Positions 1 to 9,137 of a stretch of 64,000 nucleotides of DNA are shown piece after piece. The notes below the pieces were generated by a model. It was given only the letters and a program-made list of their open reading frames with translations. It did not search any database and was not told where the DNA came from. The stretch spans positions 1 to 64,000 of the forward strand of contig CACLVA010000001.1 of NCBI GenBank assembly GCA_902610315.1, in the 5' to 3' direction. Position numbers and translations under genes: made by a program. This DNA comes from an uncultured Pelagibacteraceae bacterium. GTDB taxonomy: Bacteria > Pseudomonadota > Alphaproteobacteria > Pelagibacterales > Pelagibacteraceae. How positions within the stretch are numbered: position 1 is the stretch's first letter; every line of letters begins with the position of its first letter.

Positions 1-817
1 TAACTACTCTGTGATCATAAGACAAAGATAATGGTAGCATTAAATTTTTGCTTCGTTCCACTATTTTACCAATACCTAATATTGCAACTTCAGGAGGGTT
101 AATAATTGGTGTAAAAAAAGTTCCACCAATACCTCCTAAACTTGTAATTGTCATAGAGCCTCCAAAAAATTCCTTTTTATCAATTTTTAAATTTCTACAC
201 TTTTCACTTATATCCTTAAGTTCAATTGATAAGTCTTCTATCTTTTTGTTATCTGCATTTCTTATTTTTGGTACCATCAGACCATGTTCTGTATCAACTG
301 CTATACCTATGTGAAAGTATTTTTTTAATATTAGCTCATAGTTTTCTTCGTCTTTTAAAGAACAATTAAAATTTGGAAATTTTTTTAAACTATTTACTAA
401 AGCTTTAATAATAAAAGCCAAAGGCGTTATTTTTTTCTTCTCTCCAGTGTAATTATCTTTTAAATTTTTTCTAAAATTTTCTAGTTCGGTTACATCGGCT
501 TCATCATGATGTGTCACATGTGGAATTGTTCGCCAAGACTCAGATAAATTCGGTGCTGCCAATCTTTTTATTCGTGGCATTTGTGTTATTTCTATTTCGC
601 CAAACTCGCTGTGATCAAACTCTAATTTTTTTTTTTCGTTTTTTATTGATTTCTTTGGAATGTTTTCTTGTTGATTAATTTGATTTTTTATAAAATTTCG
701 GACATCTGTTTCAGTAATTCTACCATTTCTTTCTGTACCTTTTAATTGAGAAATGTCTGCCCCTAGTTGTCTTGCAAACTTTCTTACCTTTGGGCTTGCA
801 TGTATAATTTGGTTCAT
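1..817 (-). CDS. aceF: Pyruvate dehydrogenase E2 (dihydrolipoamide acetyltransferase), 3' end cut by window
   Basis: E2 core of the pyruvate dehydrogenase complex, which moves the acetyl group from lipoyl to CoA. The ATG lies 3 nt beyond the aceE stop, so the two are almost certainly cotranscribed. The protein opens directly with a peripheral-subunit-binding domain (about residues 5-40, with HASPKVRKFARQLG). A short Lys/Glu-rich linker and the acyltransferase core follow. The last residues visible, SYDHRVV, begin the DHRxxDG active-site motif with its catalytic His. What is odd is that no lipoyl domain precedes the binding domain, although lipoyl domains of E2 proteins sit at the N-terminus; one is found instead on the neighbouring E1. 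The rest of the catalytic domain lies outside the window. Family call is firm. Confidence 0.93.
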   Translation of the reverse strand, partial: MNQIIHASPKVRKFARQLGADISQLKGTERNGRITETDVRNFIKNQINQQENIPKKSIKNEKKKLEFDHSEFGEIEITQMPRIKRLAAPNLSESWRTIPHVTHHDEADVTELENFRKNLKDNYTGEKKKITPLAFIIKALVNSLKKFPNFNCSLKDEENYELILKKYFHIGIAVDTEHGLMVPKIRNADNKKIEDLSIELKDISEKCRNLKIDKKEFFGGSMTITSLGGIGGTFFTPIINPPEVAILGIGKIVERSKNLMLPLSLSYDHRVV

Positions 818-820
818 TTT

Positions 821-3800
821 TTATAACTTAGTTGGCATCGGTTTATTTTTATCAATATTGTATTTTTTAATTGCCTCTTCAGCATATTTTGATGCGATCA
901 ACTGCTCTTTTGAAAGAACGCTCAAAGCATAAGTAACAATATATTTTTTATCAACTTCAAAAAAGTTTCTTAAACTTTTTCTAGTATCGCTTCTGCCATA
1001 TCCGTCAGTGCCTAAGGAATAAAAATTTTTTTTTGTATAAGGCCTAATTTGATCTGAGTAAATTCTCATATAATCGGATGCAGCTAGAACAGGTCCTTCA
1101 GAATTTTTCAAACATTTTTCTAAAAATGTCTCCTTTGGAGGGTCATTTGGATGAAGCAAATTATGTCTCTCAATCTCAATTCCGTCTTTTCTTAATTCGT
1201 TAAAACTCGTTACACTCCAAACATCAGCATCAATTTTATAATCTTTTTCTAAAATGTCAGATGCTTCCATCATTTCCCTTAAAATTGCGCCTGATCCTAG
1301 TAAAGTGATTTTTGTTTTTTTATTAATATTTTTTGACTTTATTTTATACATCCCTTTTAATATTGCCTCTTCTATGCCTTTTTCATTTGGAATAGCTGGA
1401 TGCGGGTAATTTTCGTTTAATGTTGTTATATAATAAAAAACATTTTCTTTTTTTTCATGCATTCTTTTTAAACCTTCTCTGAAAATTACAGCAAGTTCAT
1501 AAGCAAATGTTGGATCGTAAGAAACACAATTTGGAATAGTTGATGCAATTAAATGGCTATGTCCATCTTGATGCTGTAAACCCTCTCCTGCCAAAGTTGT
1601 TTTTCCAGATGTGGCACCAATTAAAAAACCTCTTGTTTGACTATCTCCAGCGGCGTATGCAAAGTCACCAACTCTTTGAAAACCAAACATCGAATAAAAC
1701 AAATAAATAGGTATCATTTCAATATCATGATTTGTGTAAGCTGTTCCTGCTGCAATCCAAGATGACATCGAACCTGCTTCAGTAATTCCTTCCTCCAATA
1801 CTTGTCCTTTTTTATCCTCTCTATATGTAAATAGTTGTTCTGAGTCCACTGGTTCGTACTTTTGGCCTTCATGAGCATAAATACCAATTTTTTGAAAAAA
1901 TCCCTCCATTCCGAAAGTTCTTGCCTCATCGGGAATGATTGGTACTAATCTTGGAGAAACATTTTTATCTCTTAACAAGTTAGTTAACATTCTAACAAGT
2001 GCCATCGTGGTTGACATTTCCTTTGAACCAGTCGATTGTTTTAAAACTTCAAAAATATCCTTAGGTGGAGCTTTTATTGGCTTAGCAAAAGTGGATCTCT
2101 CGGGTATATTCCCACCAAGTTTCATTCTTCTATCTTTTAAATATTTAATTTCTTCCGAATTTTCATCTGGCTTATAATATTGAATATTTTTTACTTGTTC
2201 ATCTGTTAGAGGAACATCAAATCTGTCTCTGTAATACATTAAATCTTTAACATCCAATTTTTTTTGCTGGTGTGTTGTATTTATACTTTCACCAGATTTT
2301 CCCATTCCATAACCTTTAATTGTTTTTGCTATAATAACTGTTGGACGTCCCTTAGTATTTACAGCTTGGTGATAAGCTGCATAAACTTTGTGTGGATCAT
2401 GACCGCCTCTATTAAGTCTCCATATATCCTGGTCTGTCATACTTGATACCATATCTTTTAGTTCTTTATATTTTCCAAAAAATTTTTCTCTGACGTATGC
2501 TCCACCTTTGGCTTTAAAAGCCTGGTACTCCCCATCGACTGCTTCGTTCATTCTTTTTACTAGAATACCTTTTTTATCATTTGCTAATAATTGGTCCCAG
2601 TAAGAACCCCAAATAACTTTTATAACATTCCATCCAGCCCCTCTAAATATACCCTCTAACTCTTGAATAATTTTACCATTACCTCTTACTGGACCATCTA
2701 ATCTTTGAAGATTACAATTTACCACAAATATTAAATTATCTAAATTTTCTCTAGCCGCTAATCCTATAGCTCCAAGAGATTCTGGTTCATCCATTTCGCC
2801 ATCACCCAAAAACGCCCAAACCTTTCGACTTTCATCTTTGATTAAACCTCTATTGATAAGATATTTCATGAACCTTGCTTGATAGATTGCGAGCATTGGA
2901 CCAAGACCCATAGATACTGTAGTAAATTGCCAGTACTCTGGCATCAGCCATGGATGTGGATAAGATGATAGGCCACCTGGTTTAACTTCTTGTCTAAAAT
3001 TATCTAATTGTTTTTCACTCAATCTACCTTCAAGATAAGACCTCGCATAAATTCCTGGAGCACTATGACCTTGAAAATATATTAAATCTCCACCAAACTT
3101 ATTATTTTTTGCTCTCCAAAAATGGTTCATTCCAACATCGTATAAAGTTGCGGCTGAAGCGAAAGTTCCAATGTGTCCACCTAATTCTGGGTTTTTTTTA
3201 TTAGCTCTTACAACCATAGCTGCTGCGTTCCATCTAATTAGAGATCTAATTTTTCTCTCTATATTTTGATCACCAGGTAATTTTTTTTCTTCCTCAGGAG
3301 GTATTGTATTAATATACGGAGTATTTCTAGACATTACTAATCCAGAACCTTCTCTGTATGAGTGCTCTATTAATTGTCTAATTATATATTGTGCCCGTTC
3401 TTTACCATCGCTATTAAGTACTGCAGATAATGACTCAAGCCACTCTTTAGTCTCACTAGGATCTATATCATTTGTATCTGAAACAATCTCAATTTTTGAA
3501 TTTTCTAGTTTAGAAGTTTTTTTAGTCTCAGAAATTTCTTGTCTGAAAATTTTTGGTTCATCAATTTTTTGTATTTTTTCTGCATCGCTTATAATTTTTT
3601 CCGTATCTTTTGGTATTTCCGTATCTTTTTTAACTTCCTTAACTTCCTCGATTTTTTCACTTCCACCCTCTACAGAAATTGAAACTAATTTATCACCTTT
3701 TGAAACTTTATCTCCTATCTTGACTGATATGCTTTCTATAACCCCTTCCTCTGTTGATGGTACTTCAACACTAGATTTATCACTTTCTAATGTTACTATT

Positions 3801-3901
3801 GGATCGTTAATAGAAATTTTTTGGCCTTGTTTTACTAACAGCTCTATAATTTCAACGTTTTCAAAATCACCAATATCAGGTACTAAAAGATCTTTTTTCA
3901 T
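821..3901 (-). CDS. aceE: Pyruvate dehydrogenase E1, homodimeric type, with an N-terminal lipoyl domain
   Basis: Decarboxylates pyruvate with thiamine diphosphate and reductively acetylates lipoyl groups. At 1026 aa it is about 140 residues longer than the E. coli enzyme (887 aa). Residues 1-75 are a lipoyl domain (VPDIGD near the start; lipoyl-lysine signature ESDKSSVEVPS, Lys42). A charged Lys/Glu-rich linker runs to about residue 145, then the AceE core begins (DPSETKEWL). It contains the ThDP motif GDGEMDEPES near residue 365 and long stretches matching E. coli AceE, such as NCNLQRLDGPV and ADEARTFGMEGFF. No Met lies at the domain junction and the frame is open throughout, so the fusion looks genuine rather than a start-site error. 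The gene reads into aceF. Homodimeric AceE is typical of gammaproteobacteria, so the source of this gene deserves a tree. Confidence 0.96.
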   Translation of the reverse strand: MKKDLLVPDIGDFENVEIIELLVKQGQKISINDPIVTLESDKSSVEVPSTEEGVIESISVKIGDKVSKGDKLVSISVEGGSEKIEEVKEVKKDTEIPKDTEKIISDAEKIQKIDEPKIFRQEISETKKTSKLENSKIEIVSDTNDIDPSETKEWLESLSAVLNSDGKERAQYIIRQLIEHSYREGSGLVMSRNTPYINTIPPEEEKKLPGDQNIERKIRSLIRWNAAAMVVRANKKNPELGGHIGTFASAATLYDVGMNHFWRAKNNKFGGDLIYFQGHSAPGIYARSYLEGRLSEKQLDNFRQEVKPGGLSSYPHPWLMPEYWQFTTVSMGLGPMLAIYQARFMKYLINRGLIKDESRKVWAFLGDGEMDEPESLGAIGLAARENLDNLIFVVNCNLQRLDGPVRGNGKIIQELEGIFRGAGWNVIKVIWGSYWDQLLANDKKGILVKRMNEAVDGEYQAFKAKGGAYVREKFFGKYKELKDMVSSMTDQDIWRLNRGGHDPHKVYAAYHQAVNTKGRPTVIIAKTIKGYGMGKSGESINTTHQQKKLDVKDLMYYRDRFDVPLTDEQVKNIQYYKPDENSEEIKYLKDRRMKLGGNIPERSTFAKPIKAPPKDIFEVLKQSTGSKEMSTTMALVRMLTNLLRDKNVSPRLVPIIPDEARTFGMEGFFQKIGIYAHEGQKYEPVDSEQLFTYREDKKGQVLEEGITEAGSMSSWIAAGTAYTNHDIEMIPIYLFYSMFGFQRVGDFAYAAGDSQTRGFLIGATSGKTTLAGEGLQHQDGHSHLIASTIPNCVSYDPTFAYELAVIFREGLKRMHEKKENVFYYITTLNENYPHPAIPNEKGIEEAILKGMYKIKSKNINKKTKITLLGSGAILREMMEASDILEKDYKIDADVWSVTSFNELRKDGIEIERHNLLHPNDPPKETFLEKCLKNSEGPVLAASDYMRIYSDQIRPYTKKNFYSLGTDGYGRSDTRKSLRNFFEVDKKYIVTYALSVLSKEQLIASKYAEEAIKKYNIDKNKPMPTKL

Positions 3902-3969
3902 TATTTGAAGCTATATTTATAACATATTTATATCTTTTTTTTGACATCCTTAAATATGAAAATATTAAA

Positions 3970-4086
3970 ATGATTAATTTATTAAAAAAATTATTATTAA
4001 AAAGAGATAATAGCAAAAAATTTGATGCAAGAGTATGGATACAATTGGCACTATTAAATAAGAACTTAAAATCTTTAAAATATTAA
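3970..4086 (+). CDS. Possible 38-aa small protein of unknown function
   Basis: An open frame from ATG to TAA in the gap between aceE and the thiolase gene. The predicted peptide begins MINLLKKLLLK and is basic with a leucine-rich first half. Its stop overlaps the stop of the convergent thiolase gene by 2 nt. A TTGACA box lies at 3941-3946, but the best -10 (TATTAA, 3963-3968) is too close to the ATG to make a comfortable leader, and no Shine-Dalgarno sequence is seen. It may be a chance frame in AT-rich DNA. I do not recognise the family. Confidence 0.25.
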   Translation: MINLLKKLLLKRDNSKKFDARVWIQLALLNKNLKSLKY

Positions 4087-5189
4087 TCGCGAGCAATACA
4101 CATAGAAATACCCATACCACCACCTATACAAAGAGTAACTAAACCTTTTTTATTATCTCTTTTGATCATTTCATGAACTAATGTGACAATCAATCTTGCA
4201 CCTGATGCTCCGATTGGATGACCTATAGCAATTGCTCCTCCATTAACATTTAACTTTTCTTTAGGGACTTTAAGCTCTTTAACAACTGCAATTGTTTGTG
4301 CAGCAAAAGCTTCATTACACTCTATTAAATCTAAATCATTTATACTCCAACCAGCAATTTCAAGAGCTTTTGTAGAGGACGGAATAGGTCCCAATCCCAT
4401 TAAAGTTGGATCAACTCCAGAAGTGGCCCAAGAAACAATTTTTGCTTGGATATCTAAATTTTTTTTCTCGGCTAAATCTCTTGTGGTAAGTAATACACCG
4501 GCTGCACCATCGTTTATACCAGATGAGTTACCAGCAGTAACAGTACCTTCTTTTTTAAAAACAGGTTTTAACTTTTTAAGATTTTCAATATTTAAATTAA
4601 ACCTTGGGTGTTCGTCTTGATTATTATCAATTATTTCATTTAAAAATTTTTTGCTTTTGATTGAACTTTCTGTTTTAGATTGTGAGTCTAGTGCAAAATA
4701 ATCTTGTTCATCTCTTGAAATATTAAATTTCTCTGCAACATTTTCTGCAGTTACACCCATATGGTAATTGTTAAAAGCATCTATTAAACCATTTGTTAAC
4801 ATTTCTTTCTCATCTGAATTTGACATACTTTCTTGCCCACCAGCGATAACAAATTTTGATGAGCCCATAGCAATTGACTGGTATCCTAAAACAATAGCTC
4901 TTAGTCCTGATCCACAAACTTGATTAATATTAAAAGCAGTTTTCTCTTTAGGGATTCCAGATTTTATTAAGGCTTGTCTTGCAGGATTTTGTCCTCCTAA
5001 ACTTGGTAAAACTTGGCCAAGTATGACTTCATCTATCTCTAAAGAATCTACGTTGGTTTTTTTTAAAATACCTTTTATAACGATTGAGCCTAATTCATGG
5101 GCTTGAAGTTTCTTATGAATGCCTCCAAATTTGCCCACTGATGTTCTCAAGGCAGATGTTAAAACTATATCTTTAGAATTTTTTGACAT
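4083..5189 (-). CDS. Acetyl-CoA acetyltransferase (thiolase)
   Basis: Thiolase that condenses two acetyl-CoA to acetoacetyl-CoA or runs in reverse in acyl-CoA breakdown. Catalytic signatures are intact: nucleophile Cys92 in NQVCGSGLRA, NEAFAAQ, the His motif GGAIAIGHPIGASG, and the C-terminal Cys in CIGGGMG. At 368 aa it is about 25 residues shorter than the usual 390-395 aa. The shortening is mostly in the loop after GGQESMS, where normally a longer segment precedes the DGL-DAF-YHMG stretch. Next to PDH it may serve acetyl-CoA metabolism. Whether its role is PHB-like, mevalonate-like or degradative (phaA or atoB) cannot be told from sequence. Confidence 0.93.
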   Translation of the reverse strand: MSKNSKDIVLTSALRTSVGKFGGIHKKLQAHELGSIVIKGILKKTNVDSLEIDEVILGQVLPSLGGQNPARQALIKSGIPKEKTAFNINQVCGSGLRAIVLGYQSIAMGSSKFVIAGGQESMSNSDEKEMLTNGLIDAFNNYHMGVTAENVAEKFNISRDEQDYFALDSQSKTESSIKSKKFLNEIIDNNQDEHPRFNLNIENLKKLKPVFKKEGTVTAGNSSGINDGAAGVLLTTRDLAEKKNLDIQAKIVSWATSGVDPTLMGLGPIPSSTKALEIAGWSINDLDLIECNEAFAAQTIAVVKELKVPKEKLNVNGGAIAIGHPIGASGARLIVTLVHEMIKRDNKKGLVTLCIGGGMGISMCIARD

Positions 5190-5254
5190 TACGATAGAAT
5201 AAACTTAAATTTAAAAATTACATTAAAATATAGATGATTTATGTTAATTTATTT

Positions 5255-5331
5255 GCGCCTGTAGCTCAATTGGATAGAGCGCTTGGCTACGGACCAGGAG
5301 GTTCTGGGTTCGACTCCTAGCAGGCGCACCA
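5255..5331 (+). tRNA. tRNA-Arg (anticodon ACG)
   Basis: A 77-nt cloverleaf. The 7-bp acceptor stem pairs GCGCCTG with CAGGCGC, the anticodon arm is CTTGG-CTACGGA-CCAGG with anticodon ACG, and the T arm contains GGTTCGACTCC-type sequence. The CCA end (5329-5331) is encoded in the DNA. The A at position 34 is normally edited to inosine by TadA to read CGU, CGC and CGA codons. Confidence 0.97.
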
Positions 5332-5336
5332 ATTTT

Positions 5337-5420
5337 ATGAAAATTTCCTTACAGAAAAGTGTAATAGTTTTTTTTGCAATTGTATTTTTATTTTTGTTGT
5401 TACTTACTGTAATACTTTAA
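5337..5420 (+). CDS. Possible 27-aa single-span membrane peptide
   Basis: A short frame begins 5 nt after the tRNA-Arg CCA end and stops 6 nt before the thioesterase gene. The predicted peptide has a polar start (MKISLQKS) followed by about 18 almost uninterrupted hydrophobic residues, enough for one membrane span. Its placement between two rightward genes is compatible with a translated leader or small membrane protein. No clear Shine-Dalgarno sequence is visible, and AT-rich DNA readily produces hydrophobic frames, so this is tentative. Confidence 0.3.
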   Translation: MKISLQKSVIVFFAIVFLFLLLLTVIL

Positions 5421-5426
5421 TTATAT

Positions 5427-5828
5427 ATGAAACAAGATTTTGAACAAATTAGTAGAGTATCTGGATTTATGCACCACAATGGTGGTCTTTATTTTAGGGA
5501 AATTTCTGAAAATGAATATGAATTTAAAGCTACAATTAAGGAGTTTCATTTGAATAAACGAGAGATTACCCATGGTGGTTTTATTTGCTCATTGATAGAC
5601 GCTGGAGCAGGGACTGCTGTACATAGAACAACTAATCAAAAATCTTGTGTTACCGTATCACTTGATATCAAATTTATAGCACCATCGAGAAAAGAGGATG
5701 AGTTAATAGGAAATGTACAAATACTTAAAAAAACTAAAAGTATGGTATTTGTTAATTGCACATTAAAGAAAAAGGATCAATTGATTGCATCTGCAACAGG
5801 GGTTTGGAAAGTCATTAGGCAAATATGA
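5427..5828 (+). CDS. PaaI-family hotdog-fold acyl-CoA thioesterase
   Basis: Hydrolyses acyl- or aryl-CoA thioesters. The 133-aa length is normal for a single hotdog domain. The family signature HGGFICSLIDAGAG spans residues 49-62: HGG precedes the central helix, and Asp58 sits where the catalytic acidic residue is found in PaaI-type enzymes. The last 4 nt overlap the start of the racemase-like gene (ATGA arrangement), so translation is probably coupled. The substrate cannot be inferred. Confidence 0.85.
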   Translation: MKQDFEQISRVSGFMHHNGGLYFREISENEYEFKATIKEFHLNKREITHGGFICSLIDAGAGTAVHRTTNQKSCVTVSLDIKFIAPSRKEDELIGNVQILKKTKSMVFVNCTLKKKDQLIASATGVWKVIRQI

Positions 5829-6523
5829 TTGGAATTTTAGGTGGTATGGGAACTCAAGCAGGGTTAGATTTTTGTAATAAAATTGCAGTTTTAAATAGAG
5901 GTAAGAAAGATCAACAATATCCTAAATTTATATTATATAATAAATCTGATACTCCAAAAAGACCTGAGAATTTAAAAAGATATTTTAATGTTCTTGAGGA
6001 GCTTGTTAAAGGTTGTCGATTACTTCAGAAAAATAAATGTAAATTTATTGTAATACCATGTAACACAGCGCATTACTGGTATAATGATTTACAAAGAAAA
6101 ATAAAAATTCCAATAATTAGTATGCCTAAAGAAGTTTTTCTTCATACTAAAAAAACATGTAAAAAAAATTGTAAAATTGGATTATTGGCAACTGAAGCCA
6201 CTATAAATACAAAAATTTATCATAACTATTTATCCAGAAATTTTGAATTAGTTACACCTACTAAAAATTTACAAAAAAAATGTGTCAACAAAGCTATTCA
6301 GTTAGTTAAATCCGGCAAGGTTAAAGAAGCTGAAAAAATCATTGGTCCTGCTGTAAGATATTTAATTAAAATTAAGTGTAAAAAAATTATTCTAGGATGT
6401 ACTGAGATACCAATTGCTATTTTTGCTTTTAAGTCTTTCAAAAAAGCTAAGAAATCAAAAATATTTATAGACCCCAATTTATTATTAGCAGATGTATGTA
6501 TGAGAAAATATAAAGGTATTTAA
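5825..6523 (+). CDS. Aspartate/glutamate racemase family protein
   Basis: Cofactor-independent racemase fold of 232 aa. It has the N-terminal GILGGMGTQAG motif and both cysteines of the two-base mechanism: Cys79 in IPCNTAH and a second in ILGCTEIPI near residue 190. The family interconverts L- and D-aspartate or glutamate, or acts on related substrates. Features are closer to aspartate racemase (YgeA-like) than to MurI, but the specificity is not certain. A 133-bp gap to the next gene holds a weak 4-bp hairpin near 6580-6595 and no convincing gene. Confidence 0.85.
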   Translation: MIGILGGMGTQAGLDFCNKIAVLNRGKKDQQYPKFILYNKSDTPKRPENLKRYFNVLEELVKGCRLLQKNKCKFIVIPCNTAHYWYNDLQRKIKIPIISMPKEVFLHTKKTCKKNCKIGLLATEATINTKIYHNYLSRNFELVTPTKNLQKKCVNKAIQLVKSGKVKEAEKIIGPAVRYLIKIKCKKIILGCTEIPIAIFAFKSFKKAKKSKIFIDPNLLLADVCMRKYKGI

Positions 6524-6656
6524 ATTATGATTGAATATAAAAAAATATGAAAATGAGAACTTTTTTTTCTTCGATTCGGTCATGTTTTAGACCATTTTTG
6601 TTCTTACTGTGTAACAACATATAGTAGGTAAAAATTTTGACACACAAACAATAGAA

Positions 6657-9137
6657 ATGAAAAAAAATAAAATCACAGCAGTTCTAGGTCCGACAAATAC
6701 TGGAAAAACTTTTTTAGCAATTGAAACGATGCTTTCATTTGATACAGGAATGATGGGTTTTCCATTAAGGTTATTAGCCAGAGAGGTTTATGACAAGGTA
6801 ACTAAAAAAGTTGACCCAAATAAAGTCGCTCTGATCACAGGAGAGGAAAAAATAATACCAGCTAATGCTAAATATTATTTTTGTACAGTAGAGTCCATGC
6901 CAGTTGATAAGATTTTAGAGTTTGTCGGGATAGATGAAATACAAATGTGTAGCGACCATGAGAGAGGACATATATTTACTGATAGATTATTAAATTTAAG
7001 AGGGGAAAAGCTGACAATGTTTATGGGCTCAAACTCCATGCGAAATATAATTGAAAAATTAGAGGATGATATTGAATATATCGATAGAAAAAGACTTTCT
7101 AAATTAACTTATTCAGGTCATAAAAAAATATCTAGAATTGAGAGAAAGAGTGCAATAATTGCTTTTTCTGCTGAAGAAGTTTACGCAATTGCAGAGCTAA
7201 TAAGAAGACAAAAGGGTGGTGCTGCAATAGTAATGGGATCATTAAGCCCTAAAACTCGAAACTCACAAGTAAATTTATACCAATCAGGAGACGTTGATTA
7301 TTTAGTTGCTACTGATGCAATTGGAATGGGTATTAACATGGATTTAAACAATGTTTATTTTTCTAATCTAAAAAAATTTGATGGTAAAAAAATAAGAAGA
7401 TTGAAACTTTCAGAAATATCCCAAATCGCTGGTAGAGCTGGCAGATATTTAAATGATGGATCATTTGGAATAACTGGAAATTGCGGAGAAATAAGTGCAG
7501 AAGAAATAGAATTATTAGAGAACCATAAAATAGATGAAATACACACAATTTTTTGGAGAAATCCAAATTTAAATTTTAAAAATGGTGATAAATTAATTAA
7601 ATCTTTAGAGGAAAGACCTAATAAAAGTTGGTTAAGAAAAGTTTCTGAGTGTGAGGATGAAAAAGTATTAAAATATATTCTTAAAGATACAGAGAAACTT
7701 CAAATATTTAACAATGAAAATGAGCTAAAATTACTTTGGGAATGTTGTCAAATACCTGACTTTGTAAAAAAAACTTATGGAAATCATTTAGAGGTCGTTG
7801 GTAAAGTTTTCAACTTTTTAAGAGAGTCCCCAGGAAAAATAACAAGTAAATATATGAAGCAACAGTTGTCTATATTAGATAAACTAGATGGTAATGTAGA
7901 CTCTGTTTCAAATAGAATTGCAAATGTAAGAACATGGTCATATGTAGCTAATAAAAATGGATGGGTAGAAAACCAAGATTATTGGGTAGAAAGAACAAAA
8001 TTTCTTGAAGATAGACTATCTGATAGATTACACGAGGAACTTACAAAAAGTTTTATTGATAAAAGAGCAAGCGTATTAGCCAAAGGTTTAAAACAAGATA
8101 TTATTTTTGAAACTAAAATAGTCGATAATGAAAAGGTTATGATTAACAATCAATTTATTGGAAATTTAAAAGGGCTAAAACTTGAACTAGATTTTAAAAT
8201 TGGGGATTTAGACTCTGACATAAAATCGTTAAAAAAAGCATCAAGACAAAATGTTGGTCCAGAGATAGTGGAAAGAATTAATCAAATAATTAAAACAAAA
8301 AATATTGAATTAAAAAAAGATCTTAAAATTTATTGGAATAATTTTCCAATAGCCTATTTAGATAAGGGAAATGATTACTTAAAACCTGAAATAAACGTGA
8401 TTGTTGATGATGTTGTAGAAATTGAACATAAAAATAACCTACAAAATTTTTTAAAGACCTGGTTAAACGATAAGATAAATACTGAATTAGGCAGCCTTAT
8501 AAAATTAAAAGATATAAAATCATCTAACTCTTCAACAAGAGCATTATCTTACATGTTATATGAGAATAATGGAGTTTTAAAAAGAGATAATATTGAAAAA
8601 ATATTAATAAATATTGATCAGAAAGAGAGAAAAATTCTCAGAGATCAAGGAGTAAAGTTTGGAAGATATCACGTATTTTTGTACAAGCTATTTAAGCCAA
8701 ATGTAGTTTCATTAAGATTAATTCTTTGGAAAAACTATAATGAAAAATATTACGATCTAGAGCCACCAACTTTTGGTTTAAATTTTTTAAATGATAAAAA
8801 ATTTAAAGATAAAAATTTTATGCTACTTTGCGGGTTTGAAAAGTTTGATGATTATTTTGTGCGAATAGATATTCTAGAGAGATTATTTCTAGAAATAATA
8901 AGCTCAAATTCCATTAAAGATAGTAAAATTGAGCTGGTTCCAAAAATGTTAAATCTTTTAGGCTGTAATAGAGAAAATTTTTTAAAATTGTTAAAGAAAA
9001 TGAACTACAATGTCTCACTTGAAAATGATAAATATTTTTTTAAATATAATCCTATAAGAAAAATTAATAAAAAAAATAGGAATAAATTTGAAAGTGATAA
9101 CCCTTTTGCCGCTTTAAAAGAGTTAAATTTAAAATAA
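6657..9137 (+). CDS. Suv3/MgpS-like ATP-dependent RNA helicase
   Basis: Superfamily 2 helicase related to mitochondrial Suv3, the RNA degradosome helicase. Residues 1-300 hold the motor core: Walker A GPTNTGKT (11-18), DEIQM as the DExx box (93-97), GMGIN, and motif VI QIAGRAGRY near 260. The DEIQM form, in place of DEAD or DEAH, is shared with Suv3. The remaining ~500 residues are lysine-rich and less conserved. The 826-aa length is slightly short for the alphaproteobacterial family. It is followed with a 1-nt overlap by a TerB-like gene, then fdxA and carD, a familiar alphaproteobacterial order. A role in RNA turnover is inferred from the mitochondrial relative. Confidence 0.85.
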   Translation: MKKNKITAVLGPTNTGKTFLAIETMLSFDTGMMGFPLRLLAREVYDKVTKKVDPNKVALITGEEKIIPANAKYYFCTVESMPVDKILEFVGIDEIQMCSDHERGHIFTDRLLNLRGEKLTMFMGSNSMRNIIEKLEDDIEYIDRKRLSKLTYSGHKKISRIERKSAIIAFSAEEVYAIAELIRRQKGGAAIVMGSLSPKTRNSQVNLYQSGDVDYLVATDAIGMGINMDLNNVYFSNLKKFDGKKIRRLKLSEISQIAGRAGRYLNDGSFGITGNCGEISAEEIELLENHKIDEIHTIFWRNPNLNFKNGDKLIKSLEERPNKSWLRKVSECEDEKVLKYILKDTEKLQIFNNENELKLLWECCQIPDFVKKTYGNHLEVVGKVFNFLRESPGKITSKYMKQQLSILDKLDGNVDSVSNRIANVRTWSYVANKNGWVENQDYWVERTKFLEDRLSDRLHEELTKSFIDKRASVLAKGLKQDIIFETKIVDNEKVMINNQFIGNLKGLKLELDFKIGDLDSDIKSLKKASRQNVGPEIVERINQIIKTKNIELKKDLKIYWNNFPIAYLDKGNDYLKPEINVIVDDVVEIEHKNNLQNFLKTWLNDKINTELGSLIKLKDIKSSNSSTRALSYMLYENNGVLKRDNIEKILINIDQKERKILRDQGVKFGRYHVFLYKLFKPNVVSLRLILWKNYNEKYYDLEPPTFGLNFLNDKKFKDKNFMLLCGFEKFDDYFVRIDILERLFLEIISSNSIKDSKIELVPKMLNLLGCNRENFLKLLKKMNYNVSLENDKYFFKYNPIRKINKKNRNKFESDNPFAALKELNLK

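Noticed and set aside
2955..2963. TGTGGATAA, a perfect DnaA box on the - strand
   Set aside because: It lies inside aceE and encodes a conserved part of the E1 protein (SYPHPW); an isolated box in coding sequence is no evidence for an origin.
6547..6624. 25-aa frame between the racemase and helicase genes
   Set aside because: No ribosome binding site or promoter, ordinary composition for the region, and no context supporting a gene. The nearby GGTC/GACC stem has only 4 bp and is too weak to call a terminator.
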